In this document: in pieces, positions 25,564 to 35,048 of the stretch
Position numbering within the stretch: position 1 is the stretch's first letter
Layout: each line of letters begins with the position of its first letter
Assembly (NCBI GenBank): GCA_033238645.1
Contig: BQXR01000002.1
Span: 206,580 to 270,579, forward strand
Origin: Thiomicrorhabdus sp033238645
GTDB taxonomy: Bacteria > Pseudomonadota > Gammaproteobacteria > Thiomicrospirales > Thiomicrospiraceae
Direction of reading: 5' to 3'
DNA length: 64,000 bases
Made by a program: the position numbers and the translations under genes
Notes under the pieces: model-generated
Told to the model about the DNA's origin: nothing
What the model saw: the letters and a program-made list of their open reading frames with translations, nothing else
Databases searched by the model: none

Positions 25564-26361
25564 TTATTTTGATAAATCGGTATTAATTAATCCGCCAATA
25601 ACTTCGCCAATATATGAAAACCCACTTCCTAGTAGATAAAGGGTAAAGGCAACAATTATTCCACCAATAATTGTTTGCATTAACCAATGAGTCTTGTCTT
25701 TGTTTGGACGAATGAATTGTAAGCTTGGAAATGTTGTATGGACTAAGTCATTTATTTTCTGGCTAATATACGTCCATGAATTTGAAAAAATTAGGATGAC
25801 AAATAAGAAACTAATAATTAATGAATTTTCGATATTTATATTTGGTGAAATTTTTACAGCGGCCCATAAGCTCAATAAAAATCCAAATATCACTCCAACA
25901 ATTTGAATGGAAAAATGCATCCAATTACTACGAAAGATATAGCTTCTATTTTTAAAGTTTATCAAAACATCATGTATGGAGGAAAATGAAGCATCAACCC
26001 AGTCATTCTCATCTGAAGTAACTGTTAAATTACTGCTATTTGGTTCTATTGAATCTAGTCTGAGCTCTATAAATGCGCCAATTGCTCTTGAACTTGTAAT
26101 GCTTTCAGAGCTTTCGAGGGAAAATATAATTCGGTCTATTTTGCTTCCTTGATGGAAATGATGTAATAAATCTTCAAGGGTAAATACTCGATATCCTTTA
26201 TTATCAAATCTTATGATGTAACTAATAAGCATTTTTTTTGCTGCATCATTCTCTTTATTCATGAGCTCTATTTTAGTTTCTAAAATATTGCTTACTTGGG
26301 TTACCAATTCTTCTGTAATAGTAATGTTTTCAACTTTTTGATCTCTTAGAAAGTGAGCCAT
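25564..26361 (-). CDS. AT-rich hypothetical membrane protein
   Basis: I do not recognise this 265-residue protein. The first 150 residues are soluble, charged and predicted cytoplasmic (with KGYRVFTLEDLLHHFHQGSKIDRIIFSLES); the second part has four hydrophobic segments (about residues 148-168, 177-195, 230-247 and a short one after), with the charged piece FIRPNKDKTHWLMQ between. Base composition is clearly more AT-rich than in flanking ubiC and recG, which suggests recent acquisition. The location beside a repeat-rich gene-free region fits a small accessory island. A ligand- or nucleotide-sensing membrane effector is possible but not shown. Confidence 0.6.
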   Translation of the reverse strand: MAHFLRDQKVENITITEELVTQVSNILETKIELMNKENDAAKKMLISYIIRFDNKGYRVFTLEDLLHHFHQGSKIDRIIFSLESSESITSSRAIGAFIELRLDSIEPNSSNLTVTSDENDWVDASFSSIHDVLINFKNRSYIFRSNWMHFSIQIVGVIFGFLLSLWAAVKISPNINIENSLIISFLFVILIFSNSWTYISQKINDLVHTTFPSLQFIRPNKDKTHWLMQTIIGGIIVAFTLYLLGSGFSYIGEVIGGLINTDLSK

Positions 26362-26423
26362 TTTTGATCCTATAGAATTAATAACTTTTGTTAAATGTGA
26401 AAAATACTCTTTATGAGATAGTT

Positions 26424-27032
26424 TTACTCTTCCACCAATCCAGGTAAAAAAACCTCAGTCAAAAGCAAAGGAGCACCCTTTTGGGTGAAGACAGAACGTC
26501 TTGCGTAGCCTTTGTTTTTTGCTTGGCTCTCACCCAGATGCTTAGCTAAATATGGCCATGTATCTAAGCTCTGCGTAGCGAAGGTAAAGGGGGTGCGTTT
26601 GATGCTTTTGTCTTGAAACAGCACTTCACCCAACGGCTTATTGCCTAACTTCTGTAAATGCGCCCATGGATTGGTGTCATCGAAATTTGGAATGACGGTT
26701 CTTGCATAGACCCAGTTAGCGCCTTTGCCTTTTAACACCACACAACGTACCCATACCTTTTCATTAGCCCCTAAATTCAAAGACTGAGTTTCATTGACTA
26801 GCGGTAACTCTAACTGCTCTGAGAGAATGACCACTTCTAAATCAGGGCAGAGTAGACGTAATTTAGCGGTCAGAGAGCCTTTAGTGCTTAACCAGTCTTG
26901 GACTTTTTTTGATGGGCTGATACGACGAATCAAGCCAGCAGGTTTCCAGAATAGCGGGCGGGCTTTGACGGCGTGTTGGGCTTTCTCTTTGAGTAGGCCT
27001 TTGATTTTAGACAGTCTGTCCGCTGCTGACAT
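26424..27032 (-). CDS. ubiC: Chorismate--pyruvate lyase UbiC
   Basis: The 202-residue protein converts chorismate to 4-hydroxybenzoate and pyruvate, the first dedicated step of ubiquinone synthesis. Family features visible are WVRCVVLKGKGANWVYARTVIP, LGNKPLGEVLF and, at the end, YARRSVFTQKGAPLLLTEVFLPGL, which includes the Arg and Glu residues lining the active site. Its partner ubiA lies at 12451-13305 on the other strand. The gene follows recG in the same direction after about 36 bp and may be cotranscribed with it. Confidence 0.93.
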   Translation of the reverse strand: MSAADRLSKIKGLLKEKAQHAVKARPLFWKPAGLIRRISPSKKVQDWLSTKGSLTAKLRLLCPDLEVVILSEQLELPLVNETQSLNLGANEKVWVRCVVLKGKGANWVYARTVIPNFDDTNPWAHLQKLGNKPLGEVLFQDKSIKRTPFTFATQSLDTWPYLAKHLGESQAKNKGYARRSVFTQKGAPLLLTEVFLPGLVEE

Positions 27033-27068
27033 AGTGGGTCTCTTTATGATTTTATAAATGGTGTTAGG

Positions 27069-29141
27069 TTAGGCGTGTTGATAATCTATTTTTTGACCTG
27101 TCCAACGATCTTGCAGTCCTTGAACTAGGTCGGCATGTTGGGTAATCATTATTCTAGCCCATTTTTGAGCAACGGGTATCCATTCGGCATCGCGTTTTAG
27201 GTCGGCAATTCTAAACTCTAGGCCACCTGTTTGTTTGGTGCCAAGGATCTCACCTGGGCCACGGATTTTTAGATCTTCTTCGGCAATTCTAAAGCCATCG
27301 GTAGTCTCGCGCATAATATTTAAGCGTGTTTTACCTGTTAAAGAGAGTGGTGCTTGGTAGAGCAATACACAGTGACTTTGTAGATCACCCCGCCCAACAC
27401 GCCCACGAAGCTGATGGAGTTGTGCTAGGCCCAAACGCTCGGCATTTTCGATAATCATTAGACTGGCATTAGGTACATTGACGCCAACCTCAATCACGGT
27501 GGTGGCGACTAACAGATCAAGTTCGTGATTTTTAAAAGCGTTCATCACTAGGGCTTTCTGATCACCTTTTAAGCGCCCATGAATCAGCCCTACTCGTAGA
27601 TCAGGATAGTGGTCACTAAACTGCGTGGCGGTGACCTCGGCGGCTTGTGCATGCAGTAGCTCGGACTCCTCAATCAGTGGGCAGACCCAGTAAGCTTGTA
27701 TCCCTTGTTTACACTTGATATAAAGGTGTTCCATCACTTCAAAGCGTTTCTCATTACTTAAAACGGCCGTCTCTATCGGCTTTCGCCCAGGGGGGAGTTC
27801 ATCAATAATGGAGAGGTCTAAATCTCCGTAAGCGGTCATCGCCAGTGTACGAGGAATGGGGGTGGCGGTCATAATCAACTGATGTGTATGAACATCTTTT
27901 AGATTATTTTTTTCGTGTAGTGCCAAACGTTGATGCACGCCAAAACGGTGTTGTTCATCGATGACGGCTAATCCGAGTTTGTGAAAGGTGACGGCCTCTT
28001 GAAAGAGGGCGTGGGTACCAATAATGACTTTGGCAGCACCGCTGTCTATTTGTACCATCATAAACCGTTTCTCAGCCGCTTTCATGCGGCCATTGAGCCA
28101 AGCGACGGGAATATCTAATGGATCTAACCACTCTTTAAAGGCATGAAGATGCTGCTCGGCTAGAATCTCTGTGGGCGCCATCACTGCCACTTGATAACCC
28201 GCATCAGCTGCTTGAATAGCGGCTAGGGCAGCGATAATGGTTTTACCTGAACCTACATCCCCTTGTACCAATCGTTGCATTGGGTGTGGTTGGGTTAAAT
28301 CAAATTGAATCTCTTTGAGTACTTTTTGCTGTGCACCAGTGAGTTCAAACGGTAGGCTCGCCAACAGTGCATTACTGGTTTGACTGGTAGGAAACGCAGG
28401 GGCAAAACGCTGTTGCTCTTGGGAGCGCATCTGCTGCATAGTTGCTTGTTGATTGATTAGCTCTTCGATTATCAAGCGCTGTTGTGCAGGGTGCTTAAAA
28501 GCTTTGATCTGCTGTAAATCATCCGTTGGCTGTGGTTCATGCAAAGTAAGCAGAGCTTGATTGAGCAGGGGTAGCTGTAGGCTATCCAATAAGGCTTGCG
28601 GCAGTAACTCAGTCAGCGGGTACTGTTTTAGCAACACTATAGCCTGCTTAATGAGCTTTAAGATCGAAGCTTGCCCCAACCCCTCTGTGGTGGGATAGGT
28701 GGGGGTGAGAGTCTCTTCTAAAGCAGAAGGTTGATCAGGGTTAATAAACTCATAACTTGGATGCACCATCTCTAAACCACTTGGGCCAGAGCGTACTTCT
28801 CCAAAGACTCGAATACTTTTACCACGGGTAAACTGCTGTGCTTGTCGGTGGTGAAAGTGAAAAAATCTCAAGGTTAAAAAGGTACCAGAAGGTGACTGGA
28901 TTTTAACTAATAGGCTATTACGGCGACCGCGAGTCAGGGCTTGTGAAAAGATCTCTCCCTCTATTAGGGATTCACTGCCAACAAGAACGCTGTCTAAATC
29001 AGTTAAACGAGTTTTATCTTGATAGCGCAATGGTAGGTGAAACAACATGTCTTCAACGACAAAAAGCCCCAACTTATGGAGCTTTTCGACTTGCTTTGGG
29101 CCAACGCCTTTTAAGGCGGTTAAAGATTGTTGTGCTAACAT
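27069..29141 (-). CDS. recG: ATP-dependent DNA helicase RecG
   Basis: The 690-residue helicase regresses stalled replication forks and processes Holliday junctions. Layout: the N-terminal wedge domain with LKGVGPKQVEKLHKLGL and an OB-fold (residues about 60-160), helicase motif I GDVGSGKTIIAALA, motif II DEQHRFGV, motif III TATPIPRTLAM, and in the second RecA-like domain ATTVIEVGVNVPNA and QLRGRVGRG (motif VI). The TRG-type end follows. Length is near the family value of 690. In E. coli recG also lies downstream of the spoT cluster; here the block is interrupted by an oppositely oriented flavoprotein gene. Confidence 0.97.
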   Translation of the reverse strand: MLAQQSLTALKGVGPKQVEKLHKLGLFVVEDMLFHLPLRYQDKTRLTDLDSVLVGSESLIEGEIFSQALTRGRRNSLLVKIQSPSGTFLTLRFFHFHHRQAQQFTRGKSIRVFGEVRSGPSGLEMVHPSYEFINPDQPSALEETLTPTYPTTEGLGQASILKLIKQAIVLLKQYPLTELLPQALLDSLQLPLLNQALLTLHEPQPTDDLQQIKAFKHPAQQRLIIEELINQQATMQQMRSQEQQRFAPAFPTSQTSNALLASLPFELTGAQQKVLKEIQFDLTQPHPMQRLVQGDVGSGKTIIAALAAIQAADAGYQVAVMAPTEILAEQHLHAFKEWLDPLDIPVAWLNGRMKAAEKRFMMVQIDSGAAKVIIGTHALFQEAVTFHKLGLAVIDEQHRFGVHQRLALHEKNNLKDVHTHQLIMTATPIPRTLAMTAYGDLDLSIIDELPPGRKPIETAVLSNEKRFEVMEHLYIKCKQGIQAYWVCPLIEESELLHAQAAEVTATQFSDHYPDLRVGLIHGRLKGDQKALVMNAFKNHELDLLVATTVIEVGVNVPNASLMIIENAERLGLAQLHQLRGRVGRGDLQSHCVLLYQAPLSLTGKTRLNIMRETTDGFRIAEEDLKIRGPGEILGTKQTGGLEFRIADLKRDAEWIPVAQKWARIMITQHADLVQGLQDRWTGQKIDYQHA

Positions 29142-29366
29142 TCCGACGGACAGATTAAGAAAGTTTAAATTTTAACAAAGCTGAGCGCTCCTCGTTTAAA
29201 AATAGCGATAAAAGGCGGCAATCATTTAAACCTTTTTAAGGGATGCCTTTTACTCAGTAGTTGGCGGTTGTGGTAGATTATGCTGATTCACTTTGATGAT
29301 ATGGTTTAGTGATAGGTTTTCGTGAAAAGTGTCATCAAATATTTTAACTCGCAAAGGATCGGATAT

Positions 29367-30659
29367 ATGTCTCCTGAACAGTCACACGCCTTATCGCATA
29401 AGATTGCCATTATCGGTGCTGGCCCTGCGGGTTTGATGGCAGCACAAGTGTTATCTGATGCGGGTTATGCGCCGACAGTATTTGATGCAATGCCCTCTGC
29501 GGCACGTAAGTTTTTACAGGCGGGGCGTGGGGGTTTAAACCTGACGCATGCAGAAGACTTTAGCCTCTTTGCGAGTCATTATTTTGAAGCTCAGCCTTAT
29601 TTACAACCAGCGCTAGAAGCCTTTAGCCCCAATGATATGCGAGAGTGGGCAGAAAGCTTTGGCTTTAAAACCTTTGTGGGTTCTTCTGGCAAAGTCTATC
29701 CGCTGGATAAAAAAGCTGCACCATTGTTGCGTGCTTGGTTACATCAACTGAAAGCAAACAGTACCCAGTTTAAAATGAAACATCGCTGGGTGGGCTGGTC
29801 GAAGGGTGGCTCTAAGAGTGACACGACCGATGAATTGCAGGCGGATATTTGGCAATTTGAAACGCCTGATGGTCTTAAGGACTACTCTTTTGATGCGGTG
29901 ATTTTGGCTTTAGGGGGCGCTTCTTGGCCACACTTAGGTTCAACAGGTGCTTGGACAATGATATTGGCAGATAAAGGGTTGAAAATTACCCCGCTAAAAC
30001 CTGCGAATATGGGCTTTAACGTGGCTTGGTCAAAGGTGTTTAAAGAGAAGTTCTCAGGTAGTCCGCTAAAAAATATTACTCTTAGTTTTACCGACATTAA
30101 CGGTAAAGCTCAATCTAAGCTGGGTGAACTCTTAGTGAGTCAAAATGGGGTTGAGGGCAGTTTAATCTATACCTATTCTAAATATCTGCGTGAGTTATTT
30201 GAGCAGCAACCTCCATTGACGGTCACTTTGGATCTGTTTCCGCATCGTAGCGAAAGTCAGTTAATACAACAGCTGAGTGGTAAACAAGGTAAGCAGAGTT
30301 TGAGTGCCTTTTGGAAGCGCTTTGGGCTGGCTGGTGTTAAGGCATCTCTATTAAGAGAGGTATTAGCAAAAGAGCTGTTAACACAACCTGAGTTAGTAGC
30401 GAAGACTCTGAAAAAGTTTCCATTAATATTAGAGTCTTACCGACCCATTGAAGAGGCGATTAGTACTGCAGGGGGGTTAGCGTTTACAAACCTCGATTCA
30501 CAGCTAATGCTCAAGGATTTTCCTGGTGTATTCTGTATTGGAGAGATGCTGGATTGGGAAGCACCTACAGGAGGCTATCTATTAACGGGAGTGATGGGGC
30601 AAGGTAAACAGGCCGCTGAAGGGCTTTTGAAGTTGTTGCAAAAACAGCCAAATGATTAA
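29367..30659 (+). CDS. NAD(P)/FAD-dependent oxidoreductase, BaiN/YhiN-type flavoprotein
   Basis: The 430-residue protein starts with an FAD-binding Rossmann motif, KIAIIGAGPAGLMAAQVL, and has the family patterns AGRGGLNLTHAE, GGASWPHLGSTG (about residue 195 on) and, at the end, CIGEMLDWEAPTGGYLLTGVMGQGKQAA, which binds the flavin again. This places it in the HI0933/BaiN group of flavoproteins whose physiological substrate is mostly unknown. A GTG at 29322 would add 15 residues; the ATG at 29367 has AAAGGA eight bases upstream and is preferred. It is inserted on the plus strand between ridA and recG. Confidence 0.88.
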   Translation: MSPEQSHALSHKIAIIGAGPAGLMAAQVLSDAGYAPTVFDAMPSAARKFLQAGRGGLNLTHAEDFSLFASHYFEAQPYLQPALEAFSPNDMREWAESFGFKTFVGSSGKVYPLDKKAAPLLRAWLHQLKANSTQFKMKHRWVGWSKGGSKSDTTDELQADIWQFETPDGLKDYSFDAVILALGGASWPHLGSTGAWTMILADKGLKITPLKPANMGFNVAWSKVFKEKFSGSPLKNITLSFTDINGKAQSKLGELLVSQNGVEGSLIYTYSKYLRELFEQQPPLTVTLDLFPHRSESQLIQQLSGKQGKQSLSAFWKRFGLAGVKASLLREVLAKELLTQPELVAKTLKKFPLILESYRPIEEAISTAGGLAFTNLDSQLMLKDFPGVFCIGEMLDWEAPTGGYLLTGVMGQGKQAAEGLLKLLQKQPND

Positions 30660-30665
30660 TCATCA

Positions 30666-30684
30666 GGTTTTGGGTAGGGGGGGC
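30666..30684 (+). repeat. Poly-G interspersed repeat, degenerate G7 copy
   Basis: It reads GTTTTGGGTAGGGGGGGCT; compared with the TTTTGAGCAGGGGGGG core it has two transitions. It lies between the convergent flavoprotein and ridA genes. Confidence 0.6.
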
Positions 30685-30727
30685 TTACGAAGATAAGACT
30701 CCGTAAGTTTTGAGTGCTATGTGTTGG

Positions 30728-31114
30728 CTAGTATGAAGACAATGCCATAACGCCATCCATCTCAACGTCAGTACCTTTTGGTAGCTCTTTAACCCCAACG
30801 GCTGCACGAGCAGGATAAGGTTGCTCAAAGTACTCAGCCATAATTTCGTTAACGGTTGTGAAGTGGCTTAGGTCTGTTAAGAAGATGTTTAGTTTTGCAA
30901 TATCTTGCAGTGAACCACCTGCGGCTTCACAAACCGCGGTTAGATTTTTAAAGACTTGGTGGATACGCTCAGAGATATCTCCCTCTTTCATCTCCATGGT
31001 TTCTGGAATCAGGGCAATTTGACCTGAAAGATAGACGGTATTGCCGATACGAACGGCTTGAGAGTAAGTGCCAATGGCTTGAGGAGCGTTAGGGGTAGAG
31101 ATAACTTCGCGCAT
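30728..31114 (-). CDS. ridA: RidA-family reactive imine/enamine deaminase
   Basis: The 128-residue protein is of the YjgF/YER057c/UK114 family. It clears reactive 2-aminoacrylate and related intermediates formed by PLP enzymes. Signature parts are IGTYSQAVRIGNTVYLSGQIAL, the arginine in YPARAAVGVKELPKGTDVEM, and the final glutamate-containing strand. It lies downstream of spoT, the same place where many gammaproteobacteria carry a yjgF/ridA paralogue. A 200-bp gap with a G-repeat separates it from spoT. Confidence 0.95.
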   Translation of the reverse strand: MREVISTPNAPQAIGTYSQAVRIGNTVYLSGQIALIPETMEMKEGDISERIHQVFKNLTAVCEAAGGSLQDIAKLNIFLTDLSHFTTVNEIMAEYFEQPYPARAAVGVKELPKGTDVEMDGVMALSSY

Positions 31115-31281
31115 GGGAATGTCCTTTATTTGTGAGCTTAAGACAAGCGAGGCCTTAGCAGGTATTTAGAATGGCTTTTATTCTAGCAAACTTTAGTGAA
31201 GCTGCCTAAAAAGGCGTGGAAAAGCAGGTGATTCTTTTCTAAAGTGGCATTTTATAAAGATTTTTTTTTCGTCTGAAAAGC

Positions 31282-31317
31282 TTGTACCCGCAAGGGGTAA
31301 TAGAGCAGGGGGGGATT
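31282..31317 (+). repeat. Poly-G interspersed repeat with hairpin module, G7 copy
   Basis: TTGTACCCGCAAGGGGTA is followed by ATAGAGCAGGGGGGGATT. The hairpin TACCC-GCAA-GGGGTA and the G-run abut the stop codon of spoT, so the repeat would lie in the 3' end of the spoT transcript. Confidence 0.85.
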
Positions 31318-33457
31318 ATAAACGGTGAATTTTTTCGACAATGGGTAGCTGTTTTAAGCGGCGCATGACTTGTGCAAGGTGACGGCGGTCTCGGACATTG
31401 ATTACAAAATTCATTAAACTGTAGGTATCATCTTTATCTTCGGAGGTAACGCGCTCAATATCGGTGTTCATTTTGGCAATTTCACTGGCGATAGTGGCTA
31501 GGGTGCCGCGTTGATTCTTTGCCTCTAATTGTAGCTCTGTGAAGTAGGTGCCTTCAGCACCCTCTTCCCAGTGAACTTCAAGGCACTTCTCTGGTTGGTT
31601 TTTCATGCTCTTGATGTTGTGACAGCCTTCGCGGTGAATTACTAAGCCTTTCTCAGTACTGATAAAACCAGCAATATCATCCCCTGGAAGAGGGTGGCAG
31701 CAGTTCGCAAAGTGTACCATCATGCCATCTGTACCAGAGATGGGTAGAGGTGTATTTTCTTCAGTGTTCTTTGGTGGCACCATATCACCCGTGCCGAGTA
31801 GCGTATCGTGAATCTGCTTGGCAACAAGCTGTGACATACGGTTACCCGTGCCAAGCTCTTCCAGTAGTGCATCCCAAGAATTGATATTTAGCATGCTGAT
31901 GAGCTGGTCACGCATATCTTCATTTAGGCCGTTATACGACATATTGAAGTTACGCAGTGATTTGACCAGCATTTTTTGCCCGAGTTTAATCGCATCGCCA
32001 GTCTGTTGGTGTCGCATAAAGTGGCGAATTTGTGAACGTGCTTTGGCTGTATTTACAAAGTTTAACCAAGCAGGGTTAGGCTGTGCATCACTGCCTTTGA
32101 TTATGTGAATGGTTTTACCTGTTTCAAGTTTGGTACGCAGTGGAACGAGCTTTTTATCGATACGACAAGCAGTCGTAGAGTGACCAATATTGGTGTGTAC
32201 TGCATAGGCAAAATCAACGGGTGTTGCGCCTCTTGGTAGTGTAATGATTTCACCCTTAGGCGTGAAAACATAGATCACATCTGGGAAGAGATCTATTTTT
32301 ACGTTCTCTAAGAAGTCGAGTGAGTTACCCGCGCTCTGCTGAATCTCTAATAGGTTTTTAACCCACTCCTGTGCCCGCATATCGACGTAAGAGCTGCTGT
32401 TATTTTGCTTCTCATCACTCTGTTTATACTGCCAGTGTGCTGCAATACCATGCTCAGAAACTTCATGCATAGTGGTATCACGAATTTGCACTTCAAGATG
32501 CATTCCAAATGGGCCAAATAGAGAGGTATGGAGTGACTGATAACCATTTGATTTAGGAATGGCAATATAATCTTTAAAACGGCCAGGTAAAGGCTTATAT
32601 AAAGAGTGTATTGAACCTAAGGTACGGTAGCACTGATCTGCGGTTGAGACGGTAATACGAAAAGCGAAAATATCTAAAATATCTGCAAAGCTTTGATGTT
32701 TTTTACGCATCTTTTTATAGAGGCTATAGAGATGTTTTTCACGACCGACAACTTGACCCTCAATCCCTTCCTGATTTAGGCGATTTTGAATGGTATCACT
32801 GATCTGGTCAATTAGCTCATTACGATTCCCACGTGCTTTTCGGACAGCTGCTTCTAAGACGGCATATCTGACAGGGTACATTGCTTTAAAACCAAGGTCT
32901 TCCAGCTCGATACGTATTGCATTGATCCCTAAACGCCCCGCTATTGGTGCAAAGATATCAAGCGTTTCGTGGGCAATTCTTCGTTGCTTCGCTGGGCGCA
33001 TCACCCCTAAAGTGCGCATGTTGTGTAAACGGTCGGCTAATTTAATGAGAATGACGCGAATATCACGCGCCATCGCTAAAATCATTTTACGAAAGTTTTC
33101 AGCTTGTGCTATTTGAGGGGTTTCAAACTCGAGTTTACCTAGCTTGGTGACACCATCGACAATTTCAGAGATGCTTTCGCCAAAACGTTCCGCAATATCT
33201 TCTTTAGTGTATTTGGTATCTTCGACCACATCGTGAAGGATGGCGGCGATTAGGCTTTCTTTATCGAGTTGAATATCGGCTAGAATTTCAGCCACGGCAA
33301 CAGGGTGCCAGATATAGTCTTCACCCGATTTACGGGTTTGACCTTGATGTGCCAAAGCCCCAAACTCATAGGCTGTTTGAATACGGTTTACTTGTTCTTC
33401 CGTAAGGTATTTAGAGGCCTTTTCTAATAGGCTATCTATTGAGCTCGGGGTGGGCAT
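31316..33457 (-). CDS. spoT: Bifunctional (p)ppGpp synthetase/hydrolase SpoT
   Basis: The 713-residue protein makes and degrades the stringent-response alarmone. The hydrolase domain has HPVAVAEIL and the HD pair His75-Asp76 in AAILHDVVEDT; an intact HD is what separates SpoT from RelA. The synthetase domain carries SNGYQSLHTSLFGP and EVQIRDTTMHEVSEHGIAAHW. A TGS domain (VIYVFTPKGEIITLPRGATPVDFAYAVHT) and a C-terminal ACT domain follow. rpoZ is directly upstream, as in E. coli. No relA is in this window. Confidence 0.97.
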   Translation of the reverse strand: MPTPSSIDSLLEKASKYLTEEQVNRIQTAYEFGALAHQGQTRKSGEDYIWHPVAVAEILADIQLDKESLIAAILHDVVEDTKYTKEDIAERFGESISEIVDGVTKLGKLEFETPQIAQAENFRKMILAMARDIRVILIKLADRLHNMRTLGVMRPAKQRRIAHETLDIFAPIAGRLGINAIRIELEDLGFKAMYPVRYAVLEAAVRKARGNRNELIDQISDTIQNRLNQEGIEGQVVGREKHLYSLYKKMRKKHQSFADILDIFAFRITVSTADQCYRTLGSIHSLYKPLPGRFKDYIAIPKSNGYQSLHTSLFGPFGMHLEVQIRDTTMHEVSEHGIAAHWQYKQSDEKQNNSSSYVDMRAQEWVKNLLEIQQSAGNSLDFLENVKIDLFPDVIYVFTPKGEIITLPRGATPVDFAYAVHTNIGHSTTACRIDKKLVPLRTKLETGKTIHIIKGSDAQPNPAWLNFVNTAKARSQIRHFMRHQQTGDAIKLGQKMLVKSLRNFNMSYNGLNEDMRDQLISMLNINSWDALLEELGTGNRMSQLVAKQIHDTLLGTGDMVPPKNTEENTPLPISGTDGMMVHFANCCHPLPGDDIAGFISTEKGLVIHREGCHNIKSMKNQPEKCLEVHWEEGAEGTYFTELQLEAKNQRGTLATIASEIAKMNTDIERVTSEDKDDTYSLMNFVINVRDRRHLAQVMRRLKQLPIVEKIHRL

Positions 33458-33478
33458 AGAGGAGAGATAACGCCTAGT

Positions 33479-33703
33479 TTAGGTGAAGAAAGGAGGCGTA
33501 TTTGGATCAGCCATGACAACATCTTTATCTATGCTGTTTGCAGCTAGCTCACGTAAAGCAACGACAGTTGGCTTGTCGTTATCTACTTCTACAGTTGGCT
33601 CAGCGCCATTTGCAATTTGACGAGCGCGTTTAGAGGCTAAAATTACAAGCTCAAAACGGTTTTCTACTTGATCTAAACAATCTTCGACAGTTACGCGTGC
33701 CAT
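33479..33703 (-). CDS. rpoZ: RNA polymerase omega subunit
   Basis: The 74-residue omega subunit helps assemble RNA polymerase and forms part of a ppGpp site. It begins MARVTVEDCLDQVENRFELVILASKRARQIANGAEP, the family signature, and continues with VALRELAANSI. It is somewhat shorter than E. coli omega (91). spoT follows after about 20 bp in the same direction, so the two are probably cotranscribed. In E. coli gmk is directly upstream; here four lipopolysaccharide genes lie between. Confidence 0.97.
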   Translation of the reverse strand: MARVTVEDCLDQVENRFELVILASKRARQIANGAEPTVEVDNDKPTVVALRELAANSIDKDVVMADPNTPPFFT

Positions 33704-33785
33704 AGGTATTCCCTGAGTAAATTTAAAGGTAAGGAGCTATTCTACATGAATTTAAATGGGAGTTTTGAGAAATATAGGGGCTGGC

Positions 33786-35018
33786 CTATTGATTGTTATT
33801 CGTGTTGCTGTCTAATAGCGCATCCAAATAATTTTGCAGCGTGTCGGCTTGCGACTGGATGGCAACTAGGGCGTTCTTGCCTAATGTCGCTCTCAGTTCC
33901 GAGTCATTGATTAACTGTAAGATATTCTGGCTAAGAGCTTCATAACTTTGGCACTGAATAATGCCACTGCTCTGCAACAGTAATGCGGTCTCAGTCTCAA
34001 AATCAGATACATCAGGCCCAGTGATAATCGCCCTTTGGTATGCTGCTGGTTCTAGTGCATTGTGACCACCTTTTGCGACAAAGCTACCGCCCATAATAAC
34101 CAGTTTAGCATGCTCAAACAGTGGCATGAGTTTGCCTAAACGATCATCCAGATGGATTGAGTTGTGCTCAGTTGGCTGTTGGCCTTTGCTGGCGACACTT
34201 AATGAGGCGTCTAAAGTGATTAACTGTTTCTGAATCATTTCGCTGCGCTTTGGGTGGCGCGGAACGATGACTAAGAGCTCTGGGCGATTGAGGGCTAACC
34301 AAAGTTTACTCATCTGTAGTTCTTCATCTTCATGTGAGGAGGCTAACAGAATATAATCACGGCCAATAGGGTTGGGGTTGTGTGGCACTTGATCGAGTTG
34401 TGCATATTTAAGATTGCCCAATACGTGCACATTTTCTGGTTTTGCCCCCAGTATGATAAAACGACCTGCTTCATCTTGAGAGCGAGCCAGTATTTGATTC
34501 ACTTTTTGTAAACTCTGCTGATAGCTTTGCTTTAACCAGTTCGGTGCTTTGAGTGTTTTACGGGATAGACGCGCATTGAGTATGCGCAGATCTATATTAC
34601 GTTGATGACAGAGTCGGTACAGGTTTGGCCAGATTTCAGTCTCTAAAATCCAGCAGTCAGTAGGACAGCAGCTATCAAGAAAGTGACGAATAGCAAAAGG
34701 CCAGTCTAGCGGAAGGTAGCTGTGCTGTACTGAGTCGCCAAAAAGATTATCAACAAGCTGTTTACCTGTTGGTGTATTGGTGGTGATTAGAATGTGATAT
34801 TCAGCTTCTAAGGCTCGAATAAGGGGTTCTGCAGCTTTAACCTCTCCGACAGAGGCACAGTGAAACCAGATACGTTTAGAGACGGTTGGCAGTTTGGGAT
34901 ACTCCAAACCTAGGCGCTGTAAGAAAAAAACGCGGCCACCCTGTTTTTTAAAGGAGTCTATTAAGATTAAAAGCCAAATCAGAGGGCTTAAGAGTCTTAT
35001 GAGTAGTTGGTAAACCAT
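33786..35018 (-). CDS. waaA: 3-deoxy-D-manno-octulosonic acid transferase WaaA (KdtA)
   Basis: The 410-residue glycosyltransferase attaches Kdo-type sugar to lipid A precursor at the inner membrane. It has an N-terminal membrane anchor (LLIRLLSPLIWLLILIDSF), the acceptor-side motif WFHCASVGEVKAAEPLIRAL with the catalytic glutamate, LETEIWPNL, and the CMP-sugar-binding C-terminal domain with GSFVAKGGHNALEPAAY. Because kdnA, kdnB and kdsB are next to it, the natural donor here is probably CMP-Kdo8N. The number of sugars added cannot be told from sequence. Confidence 0.95.
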   Translation of the reverse strand: MVYQLLIRLLSPLIWLLILIDSFKKQGGRVFFLQRLGLEYPKLPTVSKRIWFHCASVGEVKAAEPLIRALEAEYHILITTNTPTGKQLVDNLFGDSVQHSYLPLDWPFAIRHFLDSCCPTDCWILETEIWPNLYRLCHQRNIDLRILNARLSRKTLKAPNWLKQSYQQSLQKVNQILARSQDEAGRFIILGAKPENVHVLGNLKYAQLDQVPHNPNPIGRDYILLASSHEDEELQMSKLWLALNRPELLVIVPRHPKRSEMIQKQLITLDASLSVASKGQQPTEHNSIHLDDRLGKLMPLFEHAKLVIMGGSFVAKGGHNALEPAAYQRAIITGPDVSDFETETALLLQSSGIIQCQSYEALSQNILQLINDSELRATLGKNALVAIQSQADTLQNYLDALLDSNTNNNQ

Positions 35019-35048
35019 ACTGTTCCCTAAAAATGGATCAAACTAAAT

